Positions 1-10,519 of a stretch of 64,000 bases of DNA are shown here, in pieces. Source of the DNA: Laguncularia racemosa (taxonomy: Eukaryota; Streptophyta; Magnoliopsida; Myrtales; Combretaceae); the NCBI GenBank assembly GCA_037954665.1, contig JBBMOL010000012.1, positions 2,666,001 through 2,730,000 of the forward strand, written 5' to 3'. Every line of letters begins with the position of its first letter. Position 1 is the stretch's first letter. Position numbers and translations under genes: made by a program. The notes beneath the pieces are model-generated. The model was not told where the DNA came from. It saw only the letters and a list, made by a program, of their open reading frames with translations, and made no database searches.

Positions 1-234
1 TAATTTTAGCATCCTCAATTAGCACTCATTAAAAATAATGAAAAAAATTGATTACTCAAAATTAACAAAACAATAATTTACGGGTTGCATGTCTAGTAAA
101 CAACAGATTTAGAAAACTATCAATGTGAAAGCTATAGGACATTCATAAAAAGTATATATATATAATAACATGTAACTTTGAGATTCGTTTAAAATATATA
201 TTCATTTGTTGATGTGATGAATGGATGCACTTAC
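1..234 (-). other. start of intron 1 of the TIR gene / window edge
   Basis: AT-rich sequence begins at the GTAAGT donor of the TIR exon and runs off the window. No coding segment is visible in it. Reading it as an intron is inference from the donor and from the usual TNL gene structure. Confidence 0.5.
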
Positions 235-734
235 TTTTTGTTGGCAATGCAGGGTCCCAATATTTTTCCCACCTCTAAAAGTGCCTTCTCCCATTTCTCC
301 ACTCCTCCTTTTCCTTGTTGTCGATGAACCTCTAGATCTTTCTTATACAAGTCTGTCTTAAGTTTGACGTCATCCGGTCCAACATCATAAAATATGGGAA
401 TGATGCTCTTATGCTCCTGCACCATATGATAAAGTTCTTGGAGACATGCCTTACTCGCAGCATAGCCTTTAGAAAAGATAGGCAAACAAATACTTGAATT
501 GTCGATGGCCGTCTTAAGTGCTTCACCAATGCCCTCTCCTATAACAATCTCAACATCATCTTTAAAAACACTAAATCCAACCGATTTCAACCGTTCATAT
601 AAATGGGATGTGAATTTGTCTCGTACGTCCGGTCCTCTAAAACTTAAGAAGACATCATAATTACGAGACGACGGTTCTGATGACGGCAAACAATTGCTGG
701 TCGATGCTTCCTCCGAATTCCTTTTTCGCTTCAT
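235..734 (-). CDS. TIR-domain exon 1 of a TNL-type disease-resistance gene (partial; gene continues off the left edge)
   Basis: The first exon reads about 166 residues from the ATG at 734-732. A basic Ser-rich lead of about 24 residues precedes a TIR domain. Visible motifs are YDVFLSFRGPDVR (motif 1), FKDDVEIVIGEGI, LKTAIDNSSICLPIFSKGYA, CLQELYHMV and IPIFYDVGPDDVK. The glutamate in CLQEL is at the position known as the NADase catalytic Glu in plant TIRs. The Trp usual before CLxEL is Ala here (SKACLQEL). The exon stops at a strong donor, GTAAGT on the minus strand (234-229); the stop codon at 233-231 is intronic. Known TNLs place the NB-ARC and LRR exons downstream, which here would be left of position 1. 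I infer an immune receptor of the flax L6 / tobacco N type, but the window cannot show whether the rest of the gene survives. Confidence 0.85.
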
Positions 735-894
735 CTTAAGCGTTTTACACCTATAAAAATAAATGAAAGATTCCTTTCAACTCATCCATTTGTAGATGAG
801 ATTGTTCATAATAATCAACTCTAGAGGGTTTTTTTTTTTTTTCCCTCCAGATTTTAGTGAATAATCAACACTTGACTCGCTACACTAGAAGTGT
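735..894 (-). promoter_or_regulatory. 5' UTR / proximal upstream region of the TIR gene
   Basis: About 160 bases of AT-rich sequence directly upstream of the TIR start codon, including a run of about 14 T (plus strand) near 829-842. A minus-strand TTTTTATAG before the start codon could be a 3' splice site for a leader intron, but this is weak. No convincing TATA box can be assigned. Confidence 0.3.
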
Positions 895-1030
895 CATATC
901 TTCATTTCTACATACCAAAACCGAAAAAATCTTCAAAAGAAAAATAGAAACATCCATGCATACGTTTTTTTTGCTTTTGAAAGCACAAACCTTTAGGATA
1001 TAGAAATTACTAACGAAAATCAAAACAAAA
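895..1030. repeat. TNL-upstream repeat, copy 1
   Basis: A stretch centred on CTTCAAAAGAAAAATAGAAA, then a poly-T tract, GAAAGCACAAACCTTTAGGA and ATAGAAATTAC. Diverged versions occur at 2865-3060, 8630-8825 and 8876-9062. This copy lies 160-300 bp upstream of the TIR start codon. The family may therefore be a duplicated TNL promoter or leader segment (inference). Confidence 0.5.
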
Positions 1031-2018
1031 TTACGGTCCAACTATTAAATCTAGCTTGACCAGCTACATCCTCTAAAAGGTTATTTTATTTTGTTATTTT
1101 ATAATTATATTTCAGGCTTTTTTATGTTTTTAATTATATATATACATGTATAATTAATTATTATGAACCCTTCAAAAACCAATATATATCCGCTAATCAG
1201 TAGTAATAAATAAAGATAAACACAAATATGTAAACTGGAATTTGTCCCCACCTTTTCCATCAATGTAATACTTAAATGAGTTCTTGAATTTTTATGTTTT
1301 ATGACATGATAAAAATTATCATTGGTGTTCTAAAATCCTTCAACATAGCAACCCAACTCATATTAACTCTCACAGCCTTAAGAAACTAAATACGATGATA
1401 TTAAACAATTAATGTGATGTTCATTAATAATCTAAGTATGTACAATTTTTAGATTATTAAGTTGTTAATAAATGCCGCATTAACTATAGAAAAATATTTA
1501 TATGCATACCTTATATAATTGATGTTTTTGTAATCTTATAAGTCAATTGTTAAAGTGATAGAGTTAGTTATAAAGTGAGTTTTTGTTAATTTGTTTTGTT
1601 TCTAATTTGGGTTTTCATGTTTGAGTGTGATTGTATATTTATTTGGGGCTTCAACCAATAACATATTAGGTCAAGCGATTTACTAAGGGAAAATGACAAA
1701 AATAATTTTTTTTGAGCAAATTGTATTCAAAAATAATTTTCATGCTTGATCCATGTACCGAAATGTACTATATTACAAGTTTTAAAGATATTTTAGGATT
1801 AAACTATCCAATAAAAAATGTCCAAAATTGAATTACGAAATATCTATAAAGTTTAAAATTAAAACTATCATTTAATTTTGTAGAGGGTAAGGGTATGCAA
1901 TAAAAATAATATATATATAACAAAGCATTACCTAAATTTAGAATTTAAACCTATTTGTCATCTACCTTTTAATGATAAATAAATAATTGAACTAGACTCT
2001 ATGTTTATAGATGAGATT
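1031..2018. other. AT-rich intergenic DNA, nothing recognised
   Basis: Low-complexity AT-rich sequence with stops in all frames. I see no gene, RNA or transposon signature. Confidence 0.5.
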
Positions 2019-3105
2019 GACACTCAACTATATCGTTAGGTTAGTATGGTTAAAAAGAAGTTTCCCATTAGTTGTACAATGAACATGGCTAAGGTGTTAA
2101 TGGTGGCAGTAAATAGAATAAGAAGTACGAAGCTAGGTATGAAATTTGATAATTTCACGTTTTGAGTAGTGAGTTATTAGAGTCTATACAATCCCACGCA
2201 TGAATCCTATACATATTATGTGTTAAGCATTTATAAAGGAAAAAGATAAAATAAAAGCAGGGTAAAGGGCCATATAAAATCGTATACTACTCAGATTGAA
2301 GTCATAAAAATTTTGGGCCAATTTTGCTAAAAAATAAAAGGAATGGCTTAAATGATGAGAGACAGGGAGAGAGAGAGAGAGGGTGGTACTCCGTTGTTTG
2401 TTGACCGTTCTCTGGTTTGGATCCAAATGTCCACCGTGAGACAATCACTCCGATGGCCATGAATTCGACGGCTGATACAAATCGGCTCAGCCACTCCATT
2501 CCCCTGAAAAAATGAATTGATTATACATATTTTCAAAGAGAGGGTTTCTTGAAAAAAAGTTGATACACGTAACAAGAATTGAAAACAAAAAATGTACTCG
2601 AGAAACTTAAGCAGCCAATTGTCATTATAACTTTTTTAAACCAAATAATTCGATGAATCAAAGCCAAACGAGTAGAGATTTACTTTTACTTTCTAGCATT
2701 ATTTCAAGTTAGTATGGTTTTTATGCTTCAAATTTTTATGTAGTATTATTTATTCCCAAAAAAGAAAAAAAGAATTGATGTAGTATTTTAAGAATGTTTC
2801 GGAGCCTTAAATTAAAGATTACCTACGGTGGAGTCATATATTGCACCGGATGGCTACCTATAGTGAAACCGGAAAACTCTTCAAAAGAAAAACAGAAACA
2901 TTGATGCATACCTTTTTTTTTGGCTCTCGAAAGCTCAAACCTTTAAAATATAGAAATTACCGGCGCCAATAGCAAAACACAAAACAACGTTGGAGATTCC
3001 CGTATCAACGATGAATAGAAGAAGAAATGGTACTGTACTACAACTGGAAAACAGACAAAAAATCTATTCTGTTCCTACCCAAAGACATAGCTACAGCTGT
3101 CAATT
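2019..3105. repeat. 1,087-bp direct repeat, left copy, flanking the truncated gypsy element
   Basis: Starts GACACTCAACTATATCGTTA and ends GCTACAGCTGTCAATT. It is nearly identical to 7783-8869 and of the same length. The left copy ends exactly where gag sequence begins; the right copy begins directly after the CA terminus of the element's LTR. It has no TG...CA ends and no primer-binding site, so it is not itself an LTR. Each copy contains the TNL-upstream repeat near its right end. Confidence 0.85.
2290..2515 (-). other. possible exon remnant inside the duplicated segment
   Basis: A locally less AT-rich patch on the minus strand begins after a good-looking 3' splice site (TTCATTTTTTCAG near 2503-2515) and stays open in more than one frame. 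A matching patch is in the second copy near 8055-8280. I do not recognise the product in any frame. It could be an exon of a dead host gene or chance. Confidence 0.2.
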
Positions 3106-4753
3106 AAAGGTAGATATACCTTCTTTTACTGGTAATTTGAACATCGAGGATTTATTAGATTGGCTGGCAGAGGTAGATCGTTTCTTTGATTATATGGAAG
3201 TGCCGGAGAATCGTAGGGTGAAGTTAGTAGCTTGTAGATTGAAAGGAGGAGCTTCGGCCTGGTGGGAGAGGTTACAGAATAGGTGATATAGAGAGGGGAA
3301 ACAACCGGTGCAGACGTGGTATAGGATGAAGCAATTGATTCAAAGGGATTTCCTACCTCCTGACTACGAACAAATATTGTTCCAACAGTATCAGAAGTGT
3401 AGACCGGGCCCGAAAACAGTGTATGAGTATACGGCGAAATTCATGAGGTTGGCTGAGAGGAATGATCTTAGGGAAAGCGAAGGACAGCAGGTGGCTAGAT
3501 ACCTGGACGGGCTGAGGTTGCAAATTAAGGAGAAGATAGGGGTTCATGTTTTACGCAATGTCAATGAGGTGAAAAACATAGCTCTTCGAGCAGAGATGAT
3601 GCTGCAAGAGAAGACCAATAGATTTGATGGGGGAAACCGAAGGTTTAAGAACGAGGGGTTCAGTACAGTAGGTACGGATAAAGGGAAAGTTGTCCCGGAA
3701 GTACCAGGTGGGGTTAATGAGAAGAGAGAGGAAAGAGGGACAAGCTAGAGACCAATGGAAACTAGGGAAGCACCTAAACAAAACAATCCCTATGCTAAAC
3801 CAGTTATGGGAAAGTGCTATAGGTGCAATCAATCGGGCCATCATTCCAATGAGTGCTCCAGTAGGAGACCAGTCAATGTTATTGACAGAGAGGAGGATGA
3901 TGAGGTGTGCTGTGAACCGGATGGAGGAGATGAGCTTTATGGTGATGATGGCTATGGGGATGATGAGGAGACATATGTCATCAGGAAATTGATGTTAGCA
4001 CCGAAGTGTGATGAGAAGACCCAAAGGCATCAGTTGTTCCGTACTAGATGTACTGTCGATGGTAGGGTGTTTGATTTGATAGTGGATAGTGGGAGTTGCG
4101 AGAATATCATTGGTAGAGAAACAGTGAGAGTATTGAATTTGCTGACTGAAAAACACCCGAATCCATATACCATTAGATGGATTAAAGTAGCTGAAAGAAT
4201 AGAAGTCACCGAGCGATACAGGGTACCTTTTTCTATAGGGAAGTATAGAGATGAGGTCTATTGTGACGTCGTGGATATGGATGCATGTCACCTTCTGTTT
4301 GGGAGGCCTTGGCAATTTGATGTTGATGCCAAACATGAAGGAAAGGAGAATGTTTACCGGTTAGAGAAGGATGGGGTAAAGTTCACTCTCCTACCTCTCA
4401 AAGCATCACACCGCCCTAAAGCTTCTAAAACGGAAGGGCGTTCCTTCCTCACTATCACCCAATCTGAAAGGGAGATGGAGGAAGCAATCAAGGAGACGCA
4501 TACAGTCCATGCACTAGTTGTCCGACAGGTGATGACCGTGGAGGAAGGTCAGAGTAGTGATCCAGAGTTGCCTGACAAAGTGAAGGAGCTATTGGAGGAG
4601 TTTAGGGAGATAACATCCGAGGAGCTACCTGATGGATTACCTCCCATGAGGGATATCCAGCATCATATTGATCTGATTCCAGGAGCTAGTCTACCTAACC
4701 TTCCACATTATAGAATGAGCCCAAAAGAGACAGAAATATTGCAGGGAAAGGTG
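3106..4753 (+). pseudogene. gag-protease part of the truncated gypsy element
   Basis: The retrotransposon gag domain starts in mid-domain (VDIPSFTGNLNIEDLLDWL) and continues through LKGGASAWWERL and TWYRMKQLIQRDFLP. A CCHC zinc knuckle, CYRCNQSGHHSNEC, lies near 3816-3857. The aspartic protease has the active site LIVDSGSCENII near 4075-4110 (DSG). In-frame stops are TGA at 3284-3286, TAG at 3746-3748 and TAA at 4754-4756, with no frameshift. An upstream ATG at 2990 opens an in-frame run of locally derived sequence into gag, but this is an accident of the junction. The fragment would not make a complete capsid protein. Confidence 0.85.
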
Positions 4754-4756
4754 TAA

Positions 4757-7270
4757 GAACTACTCCAGAAGGGATTCATCAGGGAGAGCATGAGTCCATG
4801 CGCAGTGCCCGCCTTGTTAACCCCAAAGAAAGATGGGAGTTAGCGTATGTGTGTCGACAGCAGAGCAATCAATAAAATTACCATTGGCTACAAATTCCCA
4901 ATACTAAGGTTAGAAGACATGTTAGATTGCTCGAGTGGGGCCAAATTCTTTTCCAAGATCGATATGAGAAGTGGCTACCATCAGATTCGGATCCGACCGG
5001 GAGATGAGTGGAAGACGGCCTTTAAAACCAAAGAGGGCCTATATGAATGGATGGTCATGCCTTTTGGCCTTAGCAATGCCCCAAGCACCTTCATGCATAT
5101 TATGAATCAGGTACTTAAACCCTTTTCTGCGCAGTTTGTAGTAGTTTACTTCGAAGATATCTTGATCTATAGCAAAACTAAGAAGGAACACATTAATCAT
5201 GTGAGGGAAGTGTTGAAGGTTCTGAGGGAAAACAAGCTCTTTGTGAATCTAAAAAAATGTGTATTCCTCTCTAGGAGGTTGCTGTTTTTGGGTTTTGTCG
5301 TTAGTGGTGATGGGATTACTGTGGATGATGAGAAGGTAAGAGCTATTAGGGAATGGCCCATTCCTAAGACAGTAAGTGCATTGAGGAGTTTCCTGGGGTT
5401 AGCAAGTTTCTACAGACGGTTTATTCGGCACTTCAGCACCATTGCTACACCTATGACTGAGTGCTTGAAGAAAGGGAAGTTCCAGTGGAGTGATGAAGCT
5501 GAAGGTAGTTTCGAGTTATTAAAAGAGAAGTTGTGTAATGCGCCAGTTCTTGCATTACCCGACTTCGATAAGTTGTTTGAAGTCGATTGTGATGCAAGTG
5601 GGGTTGGAATAGGAGCGGTACTATCTCAGGAAAGGAAGCCCATTGCCTTCTTCAGTGAGAAGTTATGCGAGTCTAGGCGAAATTGGTCCACCTATGACAA
5701 AGAGTTTTATTCAGTGGTGCGTCCTTTGAGGACCTGGGAACATTACCTAGTGGGCAAAGAATTCGTGCTATATTCCGATTGTGATGTCCTTAAACACTTG
5801 AATAATCAGACCAGGATTAGCAAAGATATGCATGCACGATGGATTCAATTTTTACAGAAGTTCCCGTTTAAGCTTAAACATAAATCGGGAGTCTACAATA
5901 AAGTTGCAGATGCTTTGAGTAGGCGAGCCAGTTTGTTGGTGACACTTCACACTGAAGTGGTGGGGTTTGAGCATATGAAAGACCTGTATGAGACTGACAA
6001 TGATTTTAAGGATGCTTGGGTGATGTGTCGGGATAAACAGCCTAGCAGTGACTTCCATATTTATGATGGGTTCCTAATGAAGGGAAATCAACTTTGTATT
6101 CCAGAGTCTTCTCTGAGGGAGAAGTTGATTCGTGACTTACATGGTAGTGGATTGGCAGGTCATCTGGGCAGGGACAAGACCATTGCTGCAGTCAGTACTA
6201 GATACTACTGGCCGCACTTGAGGCGTGACGTTGGGAGGATTGTGCAACGGTGTTATACATGCCAGACGTCCAAGGGTCAGGCCCAAAACACTGGCCTCTA
6301 CACACCATTCCCTATTTCTGATAACATATGGGAGGATTTGTCCATGGACTTTATCCTGGGATTGCCCCGTACCCAACAGGGCGTTGATTCTGTTTTTGTT
6401 GTGGTGGACAGGTTCTCCAAGATAGCCCATTTTATCCCATGTCGAAAAGTCGCTGATGCTCAGGTCATTGCCAAGTTATTCTTCAAGGAGGTGGTACGCC
6501 TCCATGGGGTGCCTAAAACTATTACTTCAGACAGAGACAGTAAATTCCTGAGCCACTTTTGGCAAACCTTATGGCAGCTGTTTGATTCCTCTTTGAACTA
6601 TAGCAGCACCGCTCATCTACAAACGGATGGTCAGACAGAAGCAACAAATCGAACTTTGGGCAATCTAATTAGGAGTATCTGTGGTGAGAAACCCAAGCAA
6701 TGGGACGTGGCATTGGCTCAGGCGGAGTTTGCTTATAACAGTGTCGTTCACAGAACAAGAGGCAAGTCTCCCTTCTCTATTGTCTATACCAATACCCCTA
6801 ACCATGCTGTGGATTTGATCAAGCTTCCAAGAGGTACTAAGTTTCACACAGCAGTCAAGAACTTCGTGGATAGTTGGCAGAACATTACAGCAGAGGTGCG
6901 GGCGAAGATTGAACACTCTAATGCTAAATACAAAGCTGCAGCTGACAAGCATCGAAGGTGACGAGTGTTTTCAGTAGGCGATCAGGTTATGGTCTTTTTA
7001 CGCAAGGAGCAGTTCCCTGTTGGCAAATACATCAAGCTTCAACCTAAGAAGTACGGTCCGTACCAGATTGTGCAGAAAATCAATGATAATGCGTATGTGG
7101 TTGGCTTACCGAACACTACGGGCATTTCAAAGACATTCAACGTTGCGGATATCTTTCCTTTCTTTCCCGACGAGGAGGCGTTATATCCTATAGAGAACTC
7201 GGGGTCGAGTTCTTCCTTGGTGGAAGAGAATGATGCGGACATGGAGAACACAGAAGAGTACACGGCCTAA
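4757..7270 (+). pseudogene. RT-RNase H-integrase part of the truncated gypsy element
   Basis: The same frame continues after the TAA at 4754-4756, with further stops TAG 4841-4843 and TGA 6959-6961. RT is recognisable from KKDGS*RMCVDSRAIN through MPFGLSNAPSTF. Its active site reads YFED (Glu codon 5153-5155) instead of the family YxDD, which should abolish polymerisation. RNase H (VDCDASGVGIGAVLS, then VADALSRR) follows. Integrase has the HHCC zinc motif (HGSGLAGH, CYTC) and catalytic residues in SMDFILGLP, TSDRDSKF and TDGQTEATNR, all present. A GPYQIV/NAYVV C-terminal module ends at TAA 7268-7270, apparently running into the LTR, as known for CRM elements. Confidence 0.88.
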
Positions 7271-7782
7271 GAACACGGCCGTGTATAATTATACACGGGA
7301 CATCATAGAAAAGACAGAAGAGTACACGGGTACAGGCACGGCCTGAGACACGACCGTGTGTCCCGGTAGAATTCTCACAGAAATTTACACGGCCTAGAGG
7401 CACGGCCGTGTATGTGACCCGTGTGTCCCAGTAGAATTCTCACAGAAGCTTACACGGCCTAAAGGGACGATCGTATACTGCGATCGCCACACGCCCAGAA
7501 ACATACACGGCCTAGAGGCACGGCCGTGTATGCGACAGAGTATAGACGTGTATCTTATTATTTATTTCCACGTGTACGCTTAGATTTTCCCCTTTTAGAT
7601 ATTTTACGGGGGAGTATAAATACCCTTTTGTCAGACGTGTTAGGGTTACGTCTTATTTTATATTTGAAATATATTTCGTGAGAGGCTTCTCTCCTTTAAT
7701 GGGTTGTGCGCAACTATTGTGTGTTTGAGAGATTCATTGATTGAGTGATTCTCTAGGTTTTCTACGCTAACTCACTGCGTCA
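7231..7782 (+). repeat. 3' LTR of the truncated gypsy element
   Basis: The left end is inferred: a purine tract GGAAGAGAA (7222-7230) is followed by TGATGCGG. The right end is ...CTGCGTCA at 7775-7782, giving imperfect inverted termini. U3 holds repeated CACGGCC/GGCCGTG palindromes (7259-7540). A TATA box GTATAAATAC lies at 7614-7623. There is no surviving 5' LTR partner. Confidence 0.65.
7259..7540 (+). repeat. tandem CACGGCC...GGCCGTGTA palindromes in U3
   Basis: About five imperfect repeats of a TACACGGCCTAGAGGC/ACGGCCGTGTATG unit. Two longer spacers carry GTAGAATTCTCACAGAA (7367-7383 and 7430-7446). Each unit can fold on itself and is CpG-rich in otherwise AT-rich DNA. It lies 75-350 bp upstream of the LTR TATA box. 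Confidence 0.75.
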
Positions 7783-8869
7783 GACACTCAACTATATCGT
7801 TAGGTTAGTATGGTTAAAAAGAAGTTTCCCATTAGTCATACAATGAACATGGCTAAGGTGTTAATGGTGGCAGTAAATAGAATAAGAAGTGCGAAGCTAG
7901 GTATGAAATTTGATAATTTCACATTTTGAGTAGTGAGTTATTAGCATCTATACAATCCCACGCATGAATCCTATACATATTATGTGTTAAGGCATTTATA
8001 AAGAAAAAAGATAAAATAAAAGCAGAGTAAAGGGCCATATAAAATCGTATACTACTCAGATTGAAGTCATAAAAATTTTGGGCCAATTTTGCTCAAAAAT
8101 AAAAGGAATGGCTTAAATGATGAGAGACAGGGAGAGAGAGAGAGGGTGATACTCCGCTGTTTGTTGACCGTTCTCTGGTTTGGATCCAAATGTCCACCGT
8201 GAGACAATCACTCCGATGGCTATGAATCCGACGGCTGATACAAATCGGCTCAGCCACTCCATTCCCCTGAAAAAATGAATTGATTATACATATTTTCAAA
8301 GAGAGGGTTTCTTGAAAAAGAGTTGATACACGTAACAAGAATTGAAAACAAAAAATGTACTCGAGAAACTTAAGCAGCCAATTGTGTCATTATAACTTTT
8401 TTAAACCAAATAATTCGATGAATCAAAGCCAAACGAGTAGCAATTTACTTTTACTTTCTAGCATTATTTCAGGTTAGTATGGTTTTTATGCTTCAAATTT
8501 TTATGTAGTATTATTTATTCCCAAAAAAGAAAAAAAGAATTGATGTAGTATTTTAAGAATGTTTCGGAGCCTTAAATTAAAGATTACCTACGGTGGAGTC
8601 ATATATTGCATCGGATGGCTACCTATAGTGAAACCGGGAAAATCTTCAAAAGAAAAACAGAAACATCGATGCATACCTTTTTTTTGGCTCTTGAAAGCTC
8701 AAACCTTTAAAATATAGAAATTACCAGCGCCAATAGCAAAACACAAAACAACGTTGGAGATTCCCGTATCAACGATGAATAGAAGAAGAAACGGTACTGT
8801 TCTACAACTGGAAAACAGACAAAAAATCTATTCTGTTCCTACCCAAAGACATAGCTACAGCTGTCAATT
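7783..8869. repeat. 1,087-bp direct repeat, right copy
   Basis: Second copy of 2019-3105, starting directly after the LTR terminus at 7782 and ending GCTGTCAATT at 8869. It continues into unique sequence from 8870. A few substitutions and small indels separate the copies (for example GTTGTACAAT versus GTCATACAAT). Removing 3106-8869 would restore a plausible pre-insertion locus. Confidence 0.85.
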
Positions 8870-8875
8870 TCTTTG

Positions 8876-9062
8876 TTTCTACACAACGAAACTGAAAAGA
8901 ACCTCGAAGGATAGAAAAATAGGAAGTTGGAAGCATAACTTTTTTTGTTTCCTTTTAGAAAGCTCAAACCTTCAGGATGTAGAGATAAGCGGCACGAATA
9001 GCAAAACTCAAAACAAGGTTAGAGATTCCAATATCAATCATGAATAGAAAGAAGAAATGATA
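8876..9062. repeat. TNL-upstream repeat, diverged downstream copy
   Basis: Similar to 2865-3060 and 8630-8825 in order and spacing: a GAAACTGAAAAGAACCTCGA start, poly-T, GAAAGCTCAAACCTTCAGGA, then ATCAATCATGAATAGAAAG. It lies immediately next to the right copy of the 1,087-bp duplication, so the motif was already tandem before that event. Confidence 0.55.
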
Positions 9063-9239
9063 CTCAATTGGTAAGGACTAAGGGTCGTTAAATACCGGCG
9101 CTGTGGAGGTTCGGAGGTGAGGTACCAGGAAATTTACTGGAAACTCAGTGGAAAATGCACTATGGAACGTTGGCCTTAAGGATCTTTCCTTTTTCTATTC
9201 ATTATAAAAACAAATAGTATAAACAACTCAAAGTGGAAG
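9063..9239. other. intergenic spacer, nothing recognised
   Basis: A short, slightly less AT-rich stretch with no gene or repeat that I can assign. Confidence 0.4.
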
Positions 9240-9520
9240 ATTCTTCTATTCATTATGTTAGTGCTAAGTCATAATAATATACAATATGAGATTAAAAACA
9301 ATGATAAATTTATTTATTTGCGATTACCTTCAACAGATCATGTATTTGTCAGAAAATGGCCATGAGCATGAGCATGAATAAAGCATTAGGACCATACATG
9401 AGGAGAACACATGTTTGAAAAAGGATTAAAGAGACAAGAAAATTGAAGGGAAGATATGAAGTAGAGAGAAGATAGTGATAAGTGGCGATAAAATCCATCA
9501 CTCTCTAGATTAGAGAGTTG
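9240..9520. repeat. TNL-cluster block, diverged copy
   Basis: Contains GCTAAGTCATAATAATATAC...GAGATTAAAAACAA and CATGAGCATGAATAAAGCA. These match in order the block at 14400-14660 and, in part, 56020-56110. This suggests a third decayed copy of the duplicated TIR/intergenic unit. Confidence 0.45.
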
Positions 9521-10519
9521 ATATCTAAGGTCGCTTATAAAAGAAATTTCTAAAGTATATGCATGCTATTTGAAAACGAATAGGATGATCGAGAATTGTT
9601 ATTGACATAAACACGTGAAAACAAGCACCAAGACTAACTCAAAATTTATATTATATAATAGTTCTATGAATAAAATTAGTTGTTAATACACATTTAAAAT
9701 TTCTTACTCTCATATTGATTTCATTCATTTCTTATATGATATTAATACTTACAATTATTAAATGAATTTAATACTTTAAACATTAGATTAGATGTTATGC
9801 AAATTTATTTTACTAGATTATAAGATATGATTCAACCTATAAACCAAGCATAATGAAATCAAACCGTGTCCACCTCTAATTGTAAGCCTTCGTTCACAAA
9901 GCCTTTGTTGTCTTTGGTGCTTGCATTGAGTTTGTTCACTACACCAACATGTAGCATGTAGTTTTTTTTCACTAAATAGAATACGCTAAGACTTACTATA
10001 CAAAAAGTAGGTTTCTAAATCAATTTTATTTCCTAAAATTGTTTGTTAGTTTTGGAAAATGCTCTGTCATTTAAAAATGATTTAGAAAATCCATAAAGTT
10101 TTGAAAATGGTTATTGATATTAACTAGAAAAGCAATTCTTTTATAAAGTTCATGTTCAATACACATATTATTAGCAAACTTATTAAACCTGAAAAGGAAA
10201 GTAGGGAATGAGCCACAAGAACTCAATATAGAATAGCTTTAATTACATACTTGCATGTCATGCATATTTAAATCTAATGCATTAGCATATTTTAACAGTT
10301 GAATTCCTATCTTGAACCTTTTGCTACATTGATTGTTCTACAGTGAAATTTAAGGAATTAACATGAATCCATGTTATATACATATAAACAATAATCAATA
10401 GTTATTAATTGGTTTACTTATCGTAATTAATTCTCTCATTGAGTTTTGTTGAGGGTTTTGTAGCATACAAATGGGACAAAGGTTAAAGCGTTATGTGTCA
10501 GCTTATTTATATTTTCTTA
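9521..10519. other. AT-rich intergenic DNA, nothing recognised
   Basis: No open frame of note and no known element ends. Confidence 0.4.

Larger units (their letters stand above)
3106..7782 (+). mobile_element. 5'-truncated Ty3/gypsy retrotransposon, Reina/CRM-like chromovirus lineage
   Basis: Internal region with gag, zinc knuckle, protease, RT, RNase H and integrase in gypsy order, followed by a 3' LTR ending in CA at 7782. The 5' LTR, primer-binding site and gag start are missing: sequence begins abruptly inside gag at 3106. Lineage is judged from the RT approach region (DIQHHIDLIPGASLPN, MCVDSRAINKIT) and from the C-terminal TFNVADI style, which resemble the Reina/CRM group. No clear chromodomain is seen. 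The coding part stays in one frame with five nonsense codons. It is flanked by the 1,087-bp duplication rather than a 5-bp target duplication. Confidence 0.85.

Noticed and set aside
2990..3286. 98-codon open frame starting at 2990 as a real gag start
   Set aside because: The first 39 codons are local sequence also present at 8754-8869 without gag, so the fusion is a junction accident.
2019..8869. The 1,087-bp direct repeats as LTRs of the 3-8 kb element
   Set aside because: They lack TG...CA ends and a primer-binding site, the left copy runs straight into mid-gag, and the element has its own 3' LTR with TATA box ending at 7782.
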